A model generated the notes under the pieces. That model was given only the letters and a program-made list of their open reading frames with translations. It was not told the DNA's origin and made no database searches. The position numbers were made by a program, and so were the translations under genes. A DNA stretch of 64,000 nucleotides from Dysgonomonas sp. 25 (GTDB taxonomy: Bacteria > Bacteroidota > Bacteroidia > Bacteroidales > Dysgonomonadaceae). Positions within the stretch are counted from its first letter, which is position 1. The number at the start of each line of letters is the position of its first letter. Shown piece by piece: positions 1 through 8,045 of the stretch. Location: positions 124,001 through 188,000 of the forward strand of contig NZ_QVMN01000001.1 of the NCBI RefSeq assembly GCF_010501075.1, in the 5' to 3' direction.

Positions 1-2562
1 TTTATATCCCGCATCTATCTGTTTAAAATCCATTAAGTCCTTTATTAATGAATTCATACGCTTGGCATTCAGATTAATTACGTTTATGTATTCCGCTATT
101 AATGGACTGACACCTTTTTGTTCGAGTATACGGTTACAAGGTCCGGAGATAAGCGTAAGAGGAGTGGCGAATTCGTGCGCTATATCAGTGAAAAAGTCTA
201 ATTTGGCCTCATATATTTCTTCCTTTTTTTGTTGCATTGCTCTGGCCGATTCCTCTGCTTTTTTTCTACGCCTGAGCTTTAATATCGCCCGAATGAAAAG
301 GACTGATACGAATGCAAGAATGAGAAAATAGGCAAAATAAGCCAATCCCGACCTGTACCACGGGGGAAGTATTATAATGGATATTCGTTGCAGATCACTA
401 TCTCTGTGGAGATCCTTATTATGATATTTCACATATAATTCATATCTCCCCGGATTCATATTGGTAAATGAGATAGCACCATCATTATTATTGTTGACCC
501 ATTGCCCGTCATCCCCTATTTTGTAATAATAGTTATAATTGCTTCCGTGCAAATAGTCTAATGCCAAGAATGTCAGAGTGAAAAAGTTTTGGTTATACCC
601 GAATATCAGTTCGTTTGTATTTTCCTTCCTGAAATCATTTATATTCCTGTTTATACCGAACAAAGAAAGCTTCTCCATTTTCAGTGTCGGCATATACTCC
701 GTTATTTCGGGGTGAGTAACATACAGTATTGTAGTGAAGCCATTTATGCCACCAAAAAACAGCAAGCCGCTTCTCTCGTCTTTAAAGGAAGAATTTGAAA
801 GATACTCTATACTGTTTAGCCCATACGATTCGTCGAAGTGCTGAAAAGAATTCACTTCTCGGTTATAGACCGATAACCCATCGCACGTGCTTAGCCAATA
901 ATGGTGCTCATATCCCGGCAGGATGTCCTTCGTATCAGTATTGTTAAGGACGGAATTGCTACTCACCTCATAATTGTGGTTGTATTCGGCTATACCAAAG
1001 TCTGTGGCTGCAATATAAGAGTTATCGTTCGCAGCTATTATTCGGTTTGCACTTCGAGATATCTCTTGTGGTATTGGAAACTCTATCAATCGGTCATTCT
1101 CTATTTTATATATGCCATTGCTCCGATTTATGAAGCAGACCTCGTTATGCATAGTAAAGATGGAAGAAAAACGATTGCGCGAGACTTTGTTTTCGTCAAT
1201 GGTAAAAAAACGAATGGAGCTTAACTCGGGAATGTTCTCCGTGGATGCGATTTCTACCTTTGCTATTCCCGCTTCGTAACAGGCAACCCAGAGGGTAGAG
1301 CCTTGCTGGTAGATAGCTTTGATGTGCTTTAAATAATTGTTCCCCGAGCCGAGTGGTATTATTCGGTTCAGCTTTTTCGAATAGAAAGCCAGTCCGGATT
1401 TGCAACCAATCCATATACCATGTTCAGAGCCATGGAATGAATATATTGTATCGTCAGGTAATCTCTCGCTAATATGTTCGCTATATATATTATCTGTTCC
1501 TTTTCGGAATGAGTAATTCGGTATCTTAATAATACCTTCCCCTTCTGTGCCTAACCAGAGAGTATTTTTCTCATCCATGTAAATGGCAGTCACAGGCTTT
1601 GTTACAGGATTGTGTAGGCCTGATAGAAGGTTGTTTTTTATAGCATACCTATCATATGAGTATGTATATAATCCCTCCGTATCCGTCCCTATCCATATCG
1701 ATTCCTGAAATTTATCTTTCAACAAACAATTGACCTGTTTATTTACCATGATTTGAGAAACCCCTTCATCCATAATTACATAAAGTCCTTTTTCCGTACC
1801 GAAATAGAACTCTTCCTTAAAAAATACGGCCGATGTAATATCGCCCTTGTCCAATAGTCCCTTACCGAGATCTTGGATTACGATTTGTTGATTGTCGGCC
1901 GATCTGAATTCAAGTAGAATATAGTTATTATCGATGAAGTAGAGATGATTATCTTGTGTGAAGCTGAATATGATAGCCGGAGCCAGCTTTATTTCAGGCT
2001 TTTCTTCCAATGCAATAGCGTTCGCTGTATATAAAATATCGAAGTTTCTTAGTCTCCCGTCCTGCATTACGACTCTGGCAACGTCTGTATCATCGATAAA
2101 GAATGTTTTGATTTCCTTCACTCTCAATCCGCTTAGCCGTATGTTGGCGAAATCCTTACTTTCCTTCATCTTATAATAGATATTGTTATTATCTTGAAGA
2201 AGAAAGTAATTGCCCTTACTGTCGGATGCTGAGAAAGCTATGTCGTTAAATTCCTGATAAAACTGTCCTTCAGCTTCTTTTAACCCATACAAGGTTTCCA
2301 TAAATACCTGATCGCCTATCGTTGCATGTATCTGCCGCACGCCTTTTATGGTATTCAGGGGGATTATATATTTACTATTATATCTATAAGCGCCCGTACT
2401 TGTTCCTAACCAAATCATCCCCTGGCTATCCTGAGCGATGGAACGTATACTTTTACCCGACGAGTCGCTATTAGGCGCCTTGCGGAGATTGTATGCATGA
2501 ACAGGCAACAACAGAAAAGAAGAAAAAAGAGATAGTAATAAGAATAATAATCGTTTCAACAT
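1..2562 (-). CDS. Periplasmic-sensor histidine kinase (two-component propeller type), 3' end outside window
   Basis: The reading frame is open from an ATG at 2562 to the left window edge (854 codons), so the gene is partial. It begins with a hydrophobic signal peptide (MLKRLLFLLLSLF). It then has many two-component-propeller repeats, visible as LWLG/IWLGT motifs (IWLGTSTG near the start, LWLGTEGEG near 1550). A Y_Y_Y-like domain follows (YYYKIGDDGQW, about residues 670-710), then one membrane segment at about residues 735-758, a short coiled linker, and a HisKA domain with the phosphoacceptor His at about 796 in DIAHEFATPL. This is the sensor half of the Bacteroidetes family that often continues into HATPase, receiver and AraC domains (HTCS). 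Whether this copy is a hybrid cannot be seen. It diverges from the S8 protease at 2814, a plausible target. Confidence 0.9.
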   Translation of the reverse strand, partial: MLKRLLFLLLSLFSSFLLLPVHAYNLRKAPNSDSSGKSIRSIAQDSQGMIWLGTSTGAYRYNSKYIIPLNTIKGVRQIHATIGDQVFMETLYGLKEAEGQFYQEFNDIAFSASDSKGNYFLLQDNNNIYYKMKESKDFANIRLSGLRVKEIKTFFIDDTDVARVVMQDGRLRNFDILYTANAIALEEKPEIKLAPAIIFSFTQDNHLYFIDNNYILLEFRSADNQQIVIQDLGKGLLDKGDITSAVFFKEEFYFGTEKGLYVIMDEGVSQIMVNKQVNCLLKDKFQESIWIGTDTEGLYTYSYDRYAIKNNLLSGLHNPVTKPVTAIYMDEKNTLWLGTEGEGIIKIPNYSFRKGTDNIYSEHISERLPDDTIYSFHGSEHGIWIGCKSGLAFYSKKLNRIIPLGSGNNYLKHIKAIYQQGSTLWVACYEAGIAKVEIASTENIPELSSIRFFTIDENKVSRNRFSSIFTMHNEVCFINRSNGIYKIENDRLIEFPIPQEISRSANRIIAANDNSYIAATDFGIAEYNHNYEVSSNSVLNNTDTKDILPGYEHHYWLSTCDGLSVYNREVNSFQHFDESYGLNSIEYLSNSSFKDERSGLLFFGGINGFTTILYVTHPEITEYMPTLKMEKLSLFGINRNINDFRKENTNELIFGYNQNFFTLTFLALDYLHGSNYNYYYKIGDDGQWVNNNNDGAISFTNMNPGRYELYVKYHNKDLHRDSDLQRISIIILPPWYRSGLAYFAYFLILAFVSVLFIRAILKLRRRKKAEESARAMQQKKEEIYEAKLDFFTDIAHEFATPLTLISGPCNRILEQKGVSPLIAEYINVINLNAKRMNSLIKDLMDFKQIDAGYK

Positions 2563-2710
2563 GGCTGTGAAGATATTGCTTAGTTATTGTTTATTGCTAA
2601 GTTGTTATTCACTACAAAGATAACCATAATGCAGTTATGGATAGTTGCAGAATAGTGCCAGATCTGTTGCATTTAGTGCCAAATGCATTGTGAAAGCGAA
2701 AAGGCTATTT

Positions 2711-2738
2711 TTTGTTAATACTATCCTCGATATATTTG
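2711..2738 (+). promoter_or_regulatory. Bacteroidetes-type promoter upstream of the S8 protease
   Basis: A TTTG at 2711-2714 and a perfect TAnnTTTG (TATATTTG, 2731-2738) are 16 nt apart, close to the Bacteroidetes -33/-7 layout. The site lies about 75 nt before the ATG at 2814 and makes the GTG at 2754 an unnecessary start. Confidence 0.6.
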
Positions 2739-2813
2739 CAAAAATGATTAGCAGTGGCGGCTTACGAAATACTTAAAAAGTACACAACGATACTATATTA
2801 TAATACAACCTAT

Positions 2814-4742
2814 ATGCAAAAGAAATATACTCTACTCTCTTCGCTGGCACTATCAGTGCTGCTATTATTAGCGGGAGGAAATCTACAGGCACAGGTGACT
2901 ATCGGTAGCACTACACCTCCCGTTTCCGGAGCTTTGCTCGACCTGAAAATGGATGGTGCTACGACCAAAGGCTTAGGGCTACCCCGTGTCAGCCTGCAAA
3001 AGACAACTACCCTGAAACCTTGCGCCGAAGAAACATACGGCACCAATGGCATAGACCACACGGGGCTTGTGGTGTACAATGTAGCCAAAGCTAACGATGT
3101 ATGCCCCGGCCTTTACGTTTGGTCGGGTACCGAATGGAATCGCCTTTATGGAAGCTGTTCGGCGCGCATGCAACTCGACAATTCGTTGCTGGTGCTGAAC
3201 AAAGGAACTAATCACCCCTTAACATTCTCTATATTGGATGACGACGGAGTCACCCGCAATTATACATGGACGTCCGATGCATCGTCTATCGCTTCGGTAA
3301 ACGCATCTGGGCAGGTGACTGCCCAGAATATCGGAACGGCACTCGTAAAAGTAGTATCGGATGATGCTCTAATCGAAGGTACTTGCAAAGTATTTGTCAC
3401 CGATATGCCGGCATTCAGCTACAAGTTCCGTATCTATCTTTCGGGCAAACCGGGTGTCAGTACCAATCCCACTACCTTTCTCACGCAAAAGGCAATCGAC
3501 CGGCGTCAACGTCAGAACATAGCTGTCGACTTTTCAGACCTGCCCGTATCGGTAGACTACGTCAAAGCTGTACAGGGGAAGGGTGGCGTAGTCGTTGCCA
3601 AAAGCAAATGGATAAACACAATGGCTGTGCATGTTACCTCCCCGGCAATGATAAACGATATATTATCGCTTCCCTTTGTCGAAGATGCTAAAATCGTTTG
3701 GCGGGGTACGGAATCTGCTTCGTCAGCCGATCCTCCTTCGACATCTTATCCTCGCCTTTCGCCCCCTTTCGTCTATACCAGCGACAACGATTACGGCAGT
3801 GCCAAAGTGAATATCGCCACCAGTAACGGGCAGATATTGCACCAATCCGGCTATACCGGAACAGGCATAGAAATAGCCTTGCTGGATGCGGGTTATAAGG
3901 ATTTGCACAATGTGGCATACCTCAACAATATTGATATAAAAGAGATACGATCGCTTGTAAATGGTTTGACTACCATCGACAATTCCAACCCCGATTATTA
4001 TCATGGAATCGAGATTCTCTCCCTTATGGGTAGCAACCAAAAGGGAACATTTGTGGGTACTGCCCCCAATGCATCTTACCGCCTTTATATGACCGAAGAT
4101 CCTCGAGGTTTCGATTACCCTATCGAAGAAGATTATATGGTTGCCGGTATGGAGCATGCCGACAGCATCGGGGTGGATATGCTTAATATTTCTTTAGGTT
4201 ATCATGCCTTTGGGACAGGAGTTGACGATTACACAAACAGTATGACTGATGGTTATATGGCTCACAGTTCGCGCGGAGTTACTCTGGCCGCAGAAAAAGG
4301 GATGTTTGTCGTCACAGCAGCGGGCAACGATGGTTCGTGGGTCGATCCGCCTTCCGATTCTCCGGGAGCATTGGCAGTAGGAGGTATCAATTCTTCTTCT
4401 GCTATCTGGGGATCGAGCAATCGGGGTATGACTTCTGACGGGCGCATCAAGCCGGATGTGGTAGCTTTAGGTGTATCCGTTCCGGTTATAAGTACCGATG
4501 GTAACAGTACGGGAAATATAACCTCTTCTTTCAGTGGTACGTCTTTTTCATCCCCTATTACATGCGGTTTGGCAGCTTGCCTCTGGCAGGCGTATCCTAA
4601 GCTGACCAGCAAAGAGTTGTTGCAAGTTATCAAAGAATCGTCCGACAGGTATGCTTCGCCGGCCTTACCGTATGGCTATGGCAAACCGGATTGGGCAGTA
4701 GCCCTTACGAAAGCTAAGGCTATATCGGATGCTAAACATTGA
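2814..4742 (+). CDS. Secreted subtilisin-like serine protease (S8) with adhesin-like N-terminus and Ig-like (Big_2) domain
   Basis: I start the protein (642 aa) at the ATG at 2814 because it begins directly with a signal peptide (MQKKYTLLSSLALSVLLLL...LQAQ). A longer GTG-started frame from 2754 adds a non-signal tail. After the signal comes a module seen in many Bacteroidetes surface proteins (VTIGSTTP, KGLGLPRV, TGLVVYN, GLYVWSGTEWN). An Ig-like Big_2 domain follows at about residues 115-200, then an inhibitor-like propeptide region and the S8 domain. The catalytic triad is Asp358 (LLDAGY), His397 (YHGIE) and Ser577 (SGTSFSSP), with the oxyanion Asn505 (AAGND). I see no obvious C-terminal type IX sorting domain. 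It is probably periplasmic or surface-exposed. It lies 51 bp before the DUF4886 lipoprotein, which also has an Ig-like domain, so the two may be co-transcribed. Confidence 0.9.
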   Translation: MQKKYTLLSSLALSVLLLLAGGNLQAQVTIGSTTPPVSGALLDLKMDGATTKGLGLPRVSLQKTTTLKPCAEETYGTNGIDHTGLVVYNVAKANDVCPGLYVWSGTEWNRLYGSCSARMQLDNSLLVLNKGTNHPLTFSILDDDGVTRNYTWTSDASSIASVNASGQVTAQNIGTALVKVVSDDALIEGTCKVFVTDMPAFSYKFRIYLSGKPGVSTNPTTFLTQKAIDRRQRQNIAVDFSDLPVSVDYVKAVQGKGGVVVAKSKWINTMAVHVTSPAMINDILSLPFVEDAKIVWRGTESASSADPPSTSYPRLSPPFVYTSDNDYGSAKVNIATSNGQILHQSGYTGTGIEIALLDAGYKDLHNVAYLNNIDIKEIRSLVNGLTTIDNSNPDYYHGIEILSLMGSNQKGTFVGTAPNASYRLYMTEDPRGFDYPIEEDYMVAGMEHADSIGVDMLNISLGYHAFGTGVDDYTNSMTDGYMAHSSRGVTLAAEKGMFVVTAAGNDGSWVDPPSDSPGALAVGGINSSSAIWGSSNRGMTSDGRIKPDVVALGVSVPVISTDGNSTGNITSSFSGTSFSSPITCGLAACLWQAYPKLTSKELLQVIKESSDRYASPALPYGYGKPDWAVALTKAKAISDAKH

Positions 4743-4793
4743 TATTTCCTTTATCCTGACACAAAAAGTAATATATTTAAACTATTAGAAATT

Positions 4794-5951
4794 ATGAAGA
4801 AATTAGAACAAACAATCAAAACATTAGTGTTATTGTTATTAGTCACTATGTCTACAGGGATGATATCATGTAGTAGTGACGATGATAAAGAACCACTCGT
4901 TCCGGAAGAGTATGTAACCTTAGACAAAGAATCCATTACGCTCGAAGTCGGAGAGGAAGATATTCTTATTCCTACCTTCTCGAGCGAAGCAGTCTCGCAA
5001 AAAAGCTTTATATGGACTGCCGTGCCGACAGATATTGTGAGCATTTTTATCAATCAGGATAACTCGATAAAGGTGACTGCCTTGAAAAAGGGTAATGTCG
5101 AAATTAAAATTGAGGCAGAAGACCATAGCGTTTCGGCAACTTGCCAGGTGCAGGTCGTACACAATCCTCAGGATGTGGTGCGTATCTTGGGCATAGGTAA
5201 TAGCTTTACGGACGATGCCATGCAAGACTATCTGAGCAATTTAGCAGCCGGCGGAGGTAAGAAACTGGTTGTTGCCCGCCTTACAATAGGAGGTGCTGAG
5301 TTGGATGACCATTTGGATCGTGCGAAACATGATAGTCCTGTTTATCAGTATTGGAAAAGAGATGAGGCCGGAAATGTTGTTGGAGCAGGAGGTAAAACCG
5401 TAAAAGAGATTCTTCAGTCCGAAGAATGGGACTATGTCAGCTTCCAACAGCAGAGCTGGTTGTCGGGGCAGGAAAAGTCATATTATTCTATTCCTCAATT
5501 AGTGAAATATGCTAAGGATAAGTCGATCAGTTCGAAGACGGAATATGCGATACTTCAGACATGGTCATTTGCTTATGATTATGGATACTCGGATTATGAT
5601 TATTACAAAAATAACCAGCTGGTTATGCTCGATTCGCTGACAAACGCTGCTTATAAAGCCAGCGAACTGGTTACTCCCAATCTACTTGTGATACCTGCCG
5701 GAACGGCTATCCAGAACGGCCGTACAAGTGTTGTAGGTGACAATTTCTGCCGTGATGGTTATCACCTAGATGTGAATATCGGGCGTTTTACAGTTGCCTG
5801 TACTTTATATGAAACGATTTTTGGGGATATCGAAGAGAATCCGTATAAGCCGGCGCATATATCGGATATCCATGCAGAAATAGCGAAGAATGCTGCTCGT
5901 CTGGCGGTTGCCAAACCTAAAGAGGTGACAAAGATGGTTGACTACCAGTAG
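4794..5951 (+). CDS. DUF4886 SGNH-like lipoprotein with N-terminal Ig-like (Big_2) domain
   Basis: This is a 385-aa lipoprotein: hydrophobic signal ending at GMISC (lipid Cys26) followed by an acidic SSDDDKE stretch typical of outer-membrane or surface lipoproteins. Residues about 40-125 form a Big_2-like domain (LDKESITLEVGEED ... TCQVQVV). From 130 on it matches DUF4886, an SGNH/GDSL-like esterase fold: GIGNSFTDD supplies the probable nucleophile Ser138 and RDGYHLD supplies the Asp321/His324 pair. The family is thought to act on acylated glycans, but the substrate is unknown here. It follows the S8 protease with a 51-bp gap and ends in a strong terminator, so the pair looks like one unit. 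Confidence 0.85.
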   Translation: MKKLEQTIKTLVLLLLVTMSTGMISCSSDDDKEPLVPEEYVTLDKESITLEVGEEDILIPTFSSEAVSQKSFIWTAVPTDIVSIFINQDNSIKVTALKKGNVEIKIEAEDHSVSATCQVQVVHNPQDVVRILGIGNSFTDDAMQDYLSNLAAGGGKKLVVARLTIGGAELDDHLDRAKHDSPVYQYWKRDEAGNVVGAGGKTVKEILQSEEWDYVSFQQQSWLSGQEKSYYSIPQLVKYAKDKSISSKTEYAILQTWSFAYDYGYSDYDYYKNNQLVMLDSLTNAAYKASELVTPNLLVIPAGTAIQNGRTSVVGDNFCRDGYHLDVNIGRFTVACTLYETIFGDIEENPYKPAHISDIHAEIAKNAARLAVAKPKEVTKMVDYQ

Positions 5952-5970
5952 ACACGATATCAGATTAAAG

Positions 5971-5996
5971 GAGGCACACTGAAAACAGTGTGCCTC
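5971..5996 (+). terminator. Intrinsic terminator after the DUF4886 gene
   Basis: A perfect 11-bp stem (GAGGCACACTG / CAGTGTGCCTC) with an AAAA loop lies 19 nt after the stop at 5951 and is followed by a T-rich run (TTGCTTTT). It could also serve the convergent gene ending at 6027. Confidence 0.85.
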
Positions 5997-6026
5997 TTGC
6001 TTTTCCCATATTGTTGAACCTTGTAT

Positions 6027-6713
6027 TTACCTTGGTGTGCAATAATCAAACTCGAAAGATTTGTCCCCGCTGAATGATTTCCACTTCAATTTCAGCTTGA
6101 CAGTACTTCCTCCTGTATCCGGCAGGCTCCTCAGGTCGAAGGCTATTAAAGCGTCTTTTTCTCTTCCATAGGTGTCGCCGTAGGCATTGTGCCTCATTTC
6201 TACTTCGTAAGGATTGGCAGGGTCTGTACTTGCTAACAGATTGACGAAATGAGCTTTGCCATAATCTCCATATATCGTCCTGAAGCGAAGTGTCAGGTAT
6301 CCATCCTCCACAAGGGTAACCCAGTCCCTGATTATTTCTACAGGATCAGTTCCGTATATGCTATCGTTATTCAATCCCATGTCGGGGGCAATAGCTTTTG
6401 TGCGGATACTATCTATCCAATTGATATAAACTGCCTTATCGTATCCACCGCTGGACTCGTTAACTTCTTTGAGGTTGACAAGTGCCCTTACTTCCTTATT
6501 TCCGTAGGGAGAAGAAGTTATATTGGTCGGCAATAGGGTAGTGCTGTCGTCTAATTGCATGTAGAACGAAGTTCCGCTGACCGGTTTTACTGTAACAAGC
6601 GCGTTGGGATATCTATCACTCCAAGTGTTATCATCATCATCTAAGCAAGATTGGAAAGTCATGCCAAGACATGCAATCCCCAAGGCTATGAATAAGAACT
6701 TTATTGCTTTCAT
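6027..6713 (-). CDS. NigD-like lipoprotein
   Basis: This is a 228-aa protein with a lipoprotein signal (lipid Cys in FQSCLDDDD, about residue 23) and an acidic stretch after it. The body fits the NigD-like family: 'YPNALVTVKP', 'FYMQLDDSTTL', and the C-terminal 'LRFRTIYG' and 'VKLKLKWKSFSGDKSFEF' segments. NigD was named from a bacteriocin locus of Prevotella, but the family is widespread in Bacteroidales with no settled function, so no bacteriocin role should be inferred. It is convergent with the DUF4886 gene and lies downstream of the SpmA/B-type gene on the same strand, with a 94-bp AT-rich gap. Confidence 0.8.
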   Translation of the reverse strand: MKAIKFLFIALGIACLGMTFQSCLDDDDNTWSDRYPNALVTVKPVSGTSFYMQLDDSTTLLPTNITSSPYGNKEVRALVNLKEVNESSGGYDKAVYINWIDSIRTKAIAPDMGLNNDSIYGTDPVEIIRDWVTLVEDGYLTLRFRTIYGDYGKAHFVNLLASTDPANPYEVEMRHNAYGDTYGREKDALIAFDLRSLPDTGGSTVKLKLKWKSFSGDKSFEFDYCTPR

Positions 6714-6807
6714 AATTCTAATGTTTGTATTGTTAATCTATATATTAGATGGTGAAGTTATTGAAAATGCTGCAAAGGGAAATGATAAAATATATTAATA
6801 ATCAAGA

Positions 6808-8040
6808 TTATCCAAAGAAGATATAGGCCAGAAAGACAGCAGCTATTATCCCTGCCAAGTCGGCAATAAGAGAGTAGGAGAGGACATAGCGTATCTTCTT
6901 TATCGAAACAGCCCCGAAATAGAGCACTACCACATAAAATGTCGTATCTGTCGTACCCTGCACAATGCAACTTAGCCGCCCGGCTAATGAATCCGCTCCA
7001 TACGTTCGCATGGCATCCACCATCATCCCGCGTGCGCCGCTGCCGCTCAACGGTTTCATTAGCATAGTCGGCAAAGCATCTACCCAGGCCGTATCTAACT
7101 CAAGGAGAGCAATAGCCGCCTTGATGCCGTCGATAAGGTAATCCATAGCCCCCGAAGCTCTGAATACACCTATGGCTACGAGGATGGCAATGAGGTAGGG
7201 GATTATCTTTATAGCTGTTTTGAAACCATCCTTTGCCCCATCGATAAAGGCATCGTAAACGTTTATCTTCTTACGCATACCGGCCACGATAAAGCCGCAT
7301 ATAACCAGCAGTAACAGTATGTTTGCTGCCGTGGTGGCATAGGCTGCTACTACCTCTCTGTCCATGGTGAGAAAGAGGCTTATCATACCGGCAACAAAGG
7401 CCAATATCGCCCCGAAAGGGATAAGGATAGCCCGGTTCCACAATTGTATCTTTTGTCTCACGGCGACAAGTGTTATAGCCGTCAGCGTAGACACCAATGT
7501 GGCGAGCAGGATGGGTATGAATACATCGGCAGGGGCGACTGCACCCAATTGGGCGCGGTACATCAGTATGGTTACAGGGATAAGCGTCAATCCCGATGCA
7601 TTGATAACCATAAACATAATCATCGAGTTGCTGGCTGTATCTTTCTGTGTATTCAGCTCTTGCAGTTCCTTCATCACATTCAGCCCTATCGGCGTAGCAG
7701 CATTATCCAGCCCCAACAGGTTTGCCGAGAAGTTCATAAACATCCTGCCGATAACAGGATGGTTCTTCGGTATCTCAGGGAATAGCTTGCCAAAGACAGG
7801 CGCCGCTATGCGGGCGAAGGCATTGATGACACCTCCCTGTTCCCCGATTCGCATAATGCCCAGCCAGAGGGCAAGGACACCCGTCAGGCCGATTGATACT
7901 TCGAATCCTGTGCGGGCAGACGAAAAGGTTGCATTTATGATGTCGGTAAAGACTTGGGTATCGCCCATGAAGAGCAGCTTTGCTAAAGCCACGATGAGAG
8001 CAACCAGGAAGAACCCTATCCAAATATAATTGAGTGTCAT
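6808..8040 (-). CDS. SpmA/SpmB-type nucleoside-recognition (Gate) domain membrane protein
   Basis: This is a 410-aa polytopic membrane protein whose halves match SpmA and SpmB of spore-forming Firmicutes, fused in one chain. The N-half has FSSARTGFEVSIGLTGVLALWLGIM and 'NLLGLDNAATPIG'; the C-half has 'MKPLSGSGARG' and 'STLTAITLV'-type Gate segments. These proteins carry the nucleoside-recognition/Gate fold shared with nucleoside and ferrous-iron transporters. In a non-sporulating Bacteroidales cell the substrate is unknown. The gene starts 5 nt after the stop of the C26-M19 peptidase fusion, so the two are almost certainly co-transcribed. A role in moving peptide or gamma-glutamyl compounds released by the peptidase is an inference from that pairing. 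Confidence 0.85.
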   Translation of the reverse strand: MTLNYIWIGFFLVALIVALAKLLFMGDTQVFTDIINATFSSARTGFEVSIGLTGVLALWLGIMRIGEQGGVINAFARIAAPVFGKLFPEIPKNHPVIGRMFMNFSANLLGLDNAATPIGLNVMKELQELNTQKDTASNSMIMFMVINASGLTLIPVTILMYRAQLGAVAPADVFIPILLATLVSTLTAITLVAVRQKIQLWNRAILIPFGAILAFVAGMISLFLTMDREVVAAYATTAANILLLLVICGFIVAGMRKKINVYDAFIDGAKDGFKTAIKIIPYLIAILVAIGVFRASGAMDYLIDGIKAAIALLELDTAWVDALPTMLMKPLSGSGARGMMVDAMRTYGADSLAGRLSCIVQGTTDTTFYVVVLYFGAVSIKKIRYVLSYSLIADLAGIIAAVFLAYIFFG

Positions 8041-8045
8041 TATTC

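Noticed and set aside
6027-6713. Bacteriocin locus because of NigD similarity
   Set aside because: NigD-like lipoproteins are widespread; no bacteriocin-type partner genes are adjacent.
7364-8029. 221-aa plus-strand open frame opposite the SpmA/B gene
   Set aside because: It is the antisense shadow of a clear membrane protein; no domain or start context supports it.
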